A stretch of DNA of 34,032 bases, taken from contig JAVBPD010000115.1 in assembly GCA_031549885.1 (NCBI GenBank), positions 1 through 34,032 of the forward strand, read 5' to 3'. The translations under genes and the position numbers were made by a program. Below the pieces are notes generated by a model that was not told the origin of the DNA, made no database searches, and saw only the letters and a list, made by a program, of their open reading frames with translations. Of the stretch, positions 32,882 through 34,032 are shown piece after piece (within the stretch, counting starts at the first letter, position 1; each line of letters starts with the position of its first letter). Source of the stretch: WQUF01 sp031549885 (GTDB taxonomy: Bacteria > Bacillota > Clostridia > Clostridiales > Clostridiaceae).

Positions 32882-33642
32882 ACCTCTGCACCTCCACTTG
32901 ATAAAACAGTCAATGTATCAGATATCTTTTGATACATACCTTCTTTATTTTGATTTCCAGAATAAATTTGATGAAAAACCTCTCCATCTTTTATAAATAA
33001 AACTCTCTTAGCATAGCTTGCAGCCCTTGCGCTATGAGTTACCATTAAGATAGTTTGACCTGAAAAATTAATTTGTGAAAAAATATTTAATAAATTAAAA
33101 GATGCCTTAGAATCAAGAGCCCCAGTTGGCTCATCTGCAAGTATTATCTTAGGATTTGTAATAAGAGCTCTTGCAACAGCAGCTCTTTGCTTTTGCCCTC
33201 CAGAAACTTCATAAGGATATTTTTCTAATATATCTTGTATATTAAGTTTAGGTGCAATTTCTTTTATTCTATTATTCATTTCATCATATTTTTTACCAGA
33301 CAATACGAGTGGAAGAAATATATTATCTTTAAGCGAAAATGTATCTAAAAGGTTATAGTCTTGAAAAACAAATCCTAAATTGTTTCTTCTAAATGCGGAA
33401 ATCTCTTTATCGCTTATATTTACTATATTTCTATTTTCAAGTAAAATCTCTCCAGATGTAGGCTTATCTAAAGATGCAATTATATTTAAAAGCGTAGTCT
33501 TTCCAGATCCAGATTCCCCCATAATTGCAACAAATTCACCTTCTTCAACAGAAAAAGAAATATTATTAAGTGCTCTTACCTCGCTTCCTCCAAATCTAGT
33601 TGTATATATCTTTTTAAGATTCTTAATCTCAAGCAATATCAT
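32872..33642 (-). CDS. BceA-type ABC exporter ATPase
   Basis: A 256-residue ATPase of the MacB/LolD/BceA class. Walker A is GESGSGKTT (about 41-49), the signature is VSGGQKQRAAVARAL, and Walker B is ILADEPTGALD. The C-terminal extension past about residue 225 resembles BceA rather than LolD. The start ATG at 33642 follows AGGAGG. It is the first gene of a two-gene operon with the permease. A hairpin with a T-run sits in its leader (33696-33734). Confidence 0.92.
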   Translation of the reverse strand: MILLEIKNLKKIYTTRFGGSEVRALNNISFSVEEGEFVAIMGESGSGKTTLLNIIASLDKPTSGEILLENRNIVNISDKEISAFRRNNLGFVFQDYNLLDTFSLKDNIFLPLVLSGKKYDEMNNRIKEIAPKLNIQDILEKYPYEVSGGQKQRAAVARALITNPKIILADEPTGALDSKASFNLLNIFSQINFSGQTILMVTHSARAASYAKRVLFIKDGEVFHQIYSGNQNKEGMYQKISDTLTVLSSGGAEVCI

Positions 33643-33688
33643 TTAAAATTCCTCCTAAAAAACTAAAATTAACTATGATATTATTATA

Positions 33689-33734
33689 TATAAAAAAAGA
33701 AATGCACTGCCATTTAATAAGCTTACATTTCTTT
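33689..33734 (-). terminator. Terminator-like hairpin in the leader of the bceA-type gene
   Basis: On the minus strand AAAGAAATG (33734-33726) pairs with CATTTCTTT (33704-33696), a 9-bp stem with a 21-nt loop, followed by more T (TTTTTATA). No minus-strand gene lies upstream in the window. It may attenuate the exporter genes or be chance in AT-rich DNA. Confidence 0.35.
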
Positions 33735-33839
33735 ATGTATTCTTACATTTTTGAAAGGTTTAATTATTTATAATTTTGTTCTAAATGATTTTTTATAGCA
33801 TATATTTTAATGCTAGAATTTTTTAAAAGAGGTTTTTTA

Positions 33840-34032
33840 ATGGAATATGAAGGCGTAGGTTTAGATTTATTTCCTAATTATAGTCTTGAAAATTATAAGG
33901 TTACTAAAGTTGAAGTAGATATTGGCGAATCACCTGAAGATTTAAGGCAAAGAATGGAGGAAGAAAGAAAAACTATTATAAAGAGAAATAAAAACTTCAA
34001 TGAGGGAGTAGACCTGCACAAAAATTTGAAAA
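33840..34032 (+). CDS. Unrecognised protein, N-terminal part (runs off the window)
   Basis: An open frame starting at ATG 33840 with AGAGG 8 bp upstream and no stop to the window end (64 codons). The sequence begins MEYEGVGLDLFPNYSLENYK and continues with a charged stretch, SPEDLRQRMEEERKTIIKRN. It has no signal peptide or membrane segment in the visible part. I do not recognise the family. The ribosome-binding site and protein-like composition support a real gene. Confidence 0.65.
   Translation, partial: MEYEGVGLDLFPNYSLENYKVTKVEVDIGESPEDLRQRMEEERKTIIKRNKNFNEGVDLHKNLK

Overview
The window comes from a low-GC, AT-rich Firmicute, most likely Clostridium sensu stricto. This is judged from the very AT-rich intergenic DNA, strong GGAGG ribosome-binding sites, frequent GTG and TTG starts, and gene families with clostridial relatives. 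It is a catabolic locus for deoxy-sugars. Almost everything between about 0.4 and 30.9 kb can be read as one pathway: L-fucose to L-1,2-propanediol to propionaldehyde, then to propanol and propionyl-phosphate, with the B12-dependent second half inside a Pdu-type bacterial microcompartment (BMC).

Layout. At 1-195 is the N-terminal piece of an OmpR-type response regulator. From 411 to 7681, all on the minus strand, runs a fucose uptake and entry operon, transcribed ATPase, permease, binding protein, fucI, fucU, then a RhaB-type kinase. A divergent DeoR-type regulator follows at 7862-8614, and the shared intergenic DNA holds four copies of an AAAGCT(A/G)TTTTA-like direct repeat. The aldolase fucA (8626-9303) is a separate minus-strand unit with its own promoter. 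A phosphate transporter pair (pit and a DUF47/PhoU-like gene, 9575-11281, plus) and an HD-domain hydrolase (11380-12015, minus) interrupt the theme.

The BMC operon spans 12121-25475 on the minus strand. Its order of transcription is pduB, C, D, E, G, H, K, a pduA/J-type shell gene, an eutJ-like ATPase, a flavoprotein in the pduM position, pduN, O, P, S, T. A 1.9-kb, extremely AT-rich gene-free stretch with regulatory repeats separates it from a divergent plus-strand arm. That arm carries an aquaporin (pduF), a flavin-reductase-like protein, a phosphotransbutyrylase-type enzyme and FucO, the lactaldehyde reductase (27353-30896). A BceAB-type ABC exporter (30926-33642, minus) and the start of an unrecognised plus-strand gene (33840 to the edge) close the window.

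How it works together (inference from families and order). Fucose enters by the ABC transporter and is mutarotated (FucU), isomerised (FucI), phosphorylated (RhaB-type kinase) and cleaved (FucA) to DHAP and L-lactaldehyde. FucO reduces lactaldehyde to 1,2-propanediol, which the PduCDE diol dehydratase converts to propionaldehyde in the compartment. PduG/H and PduO/S/T keep the B12 cofactor active. PduP makes propionyl-CoA, and the Ptb-like enzyme probably takes the place of the missing PduL. No pduL, pduU, pduV, pduW or cobalamin-synthesis gene is visible here.
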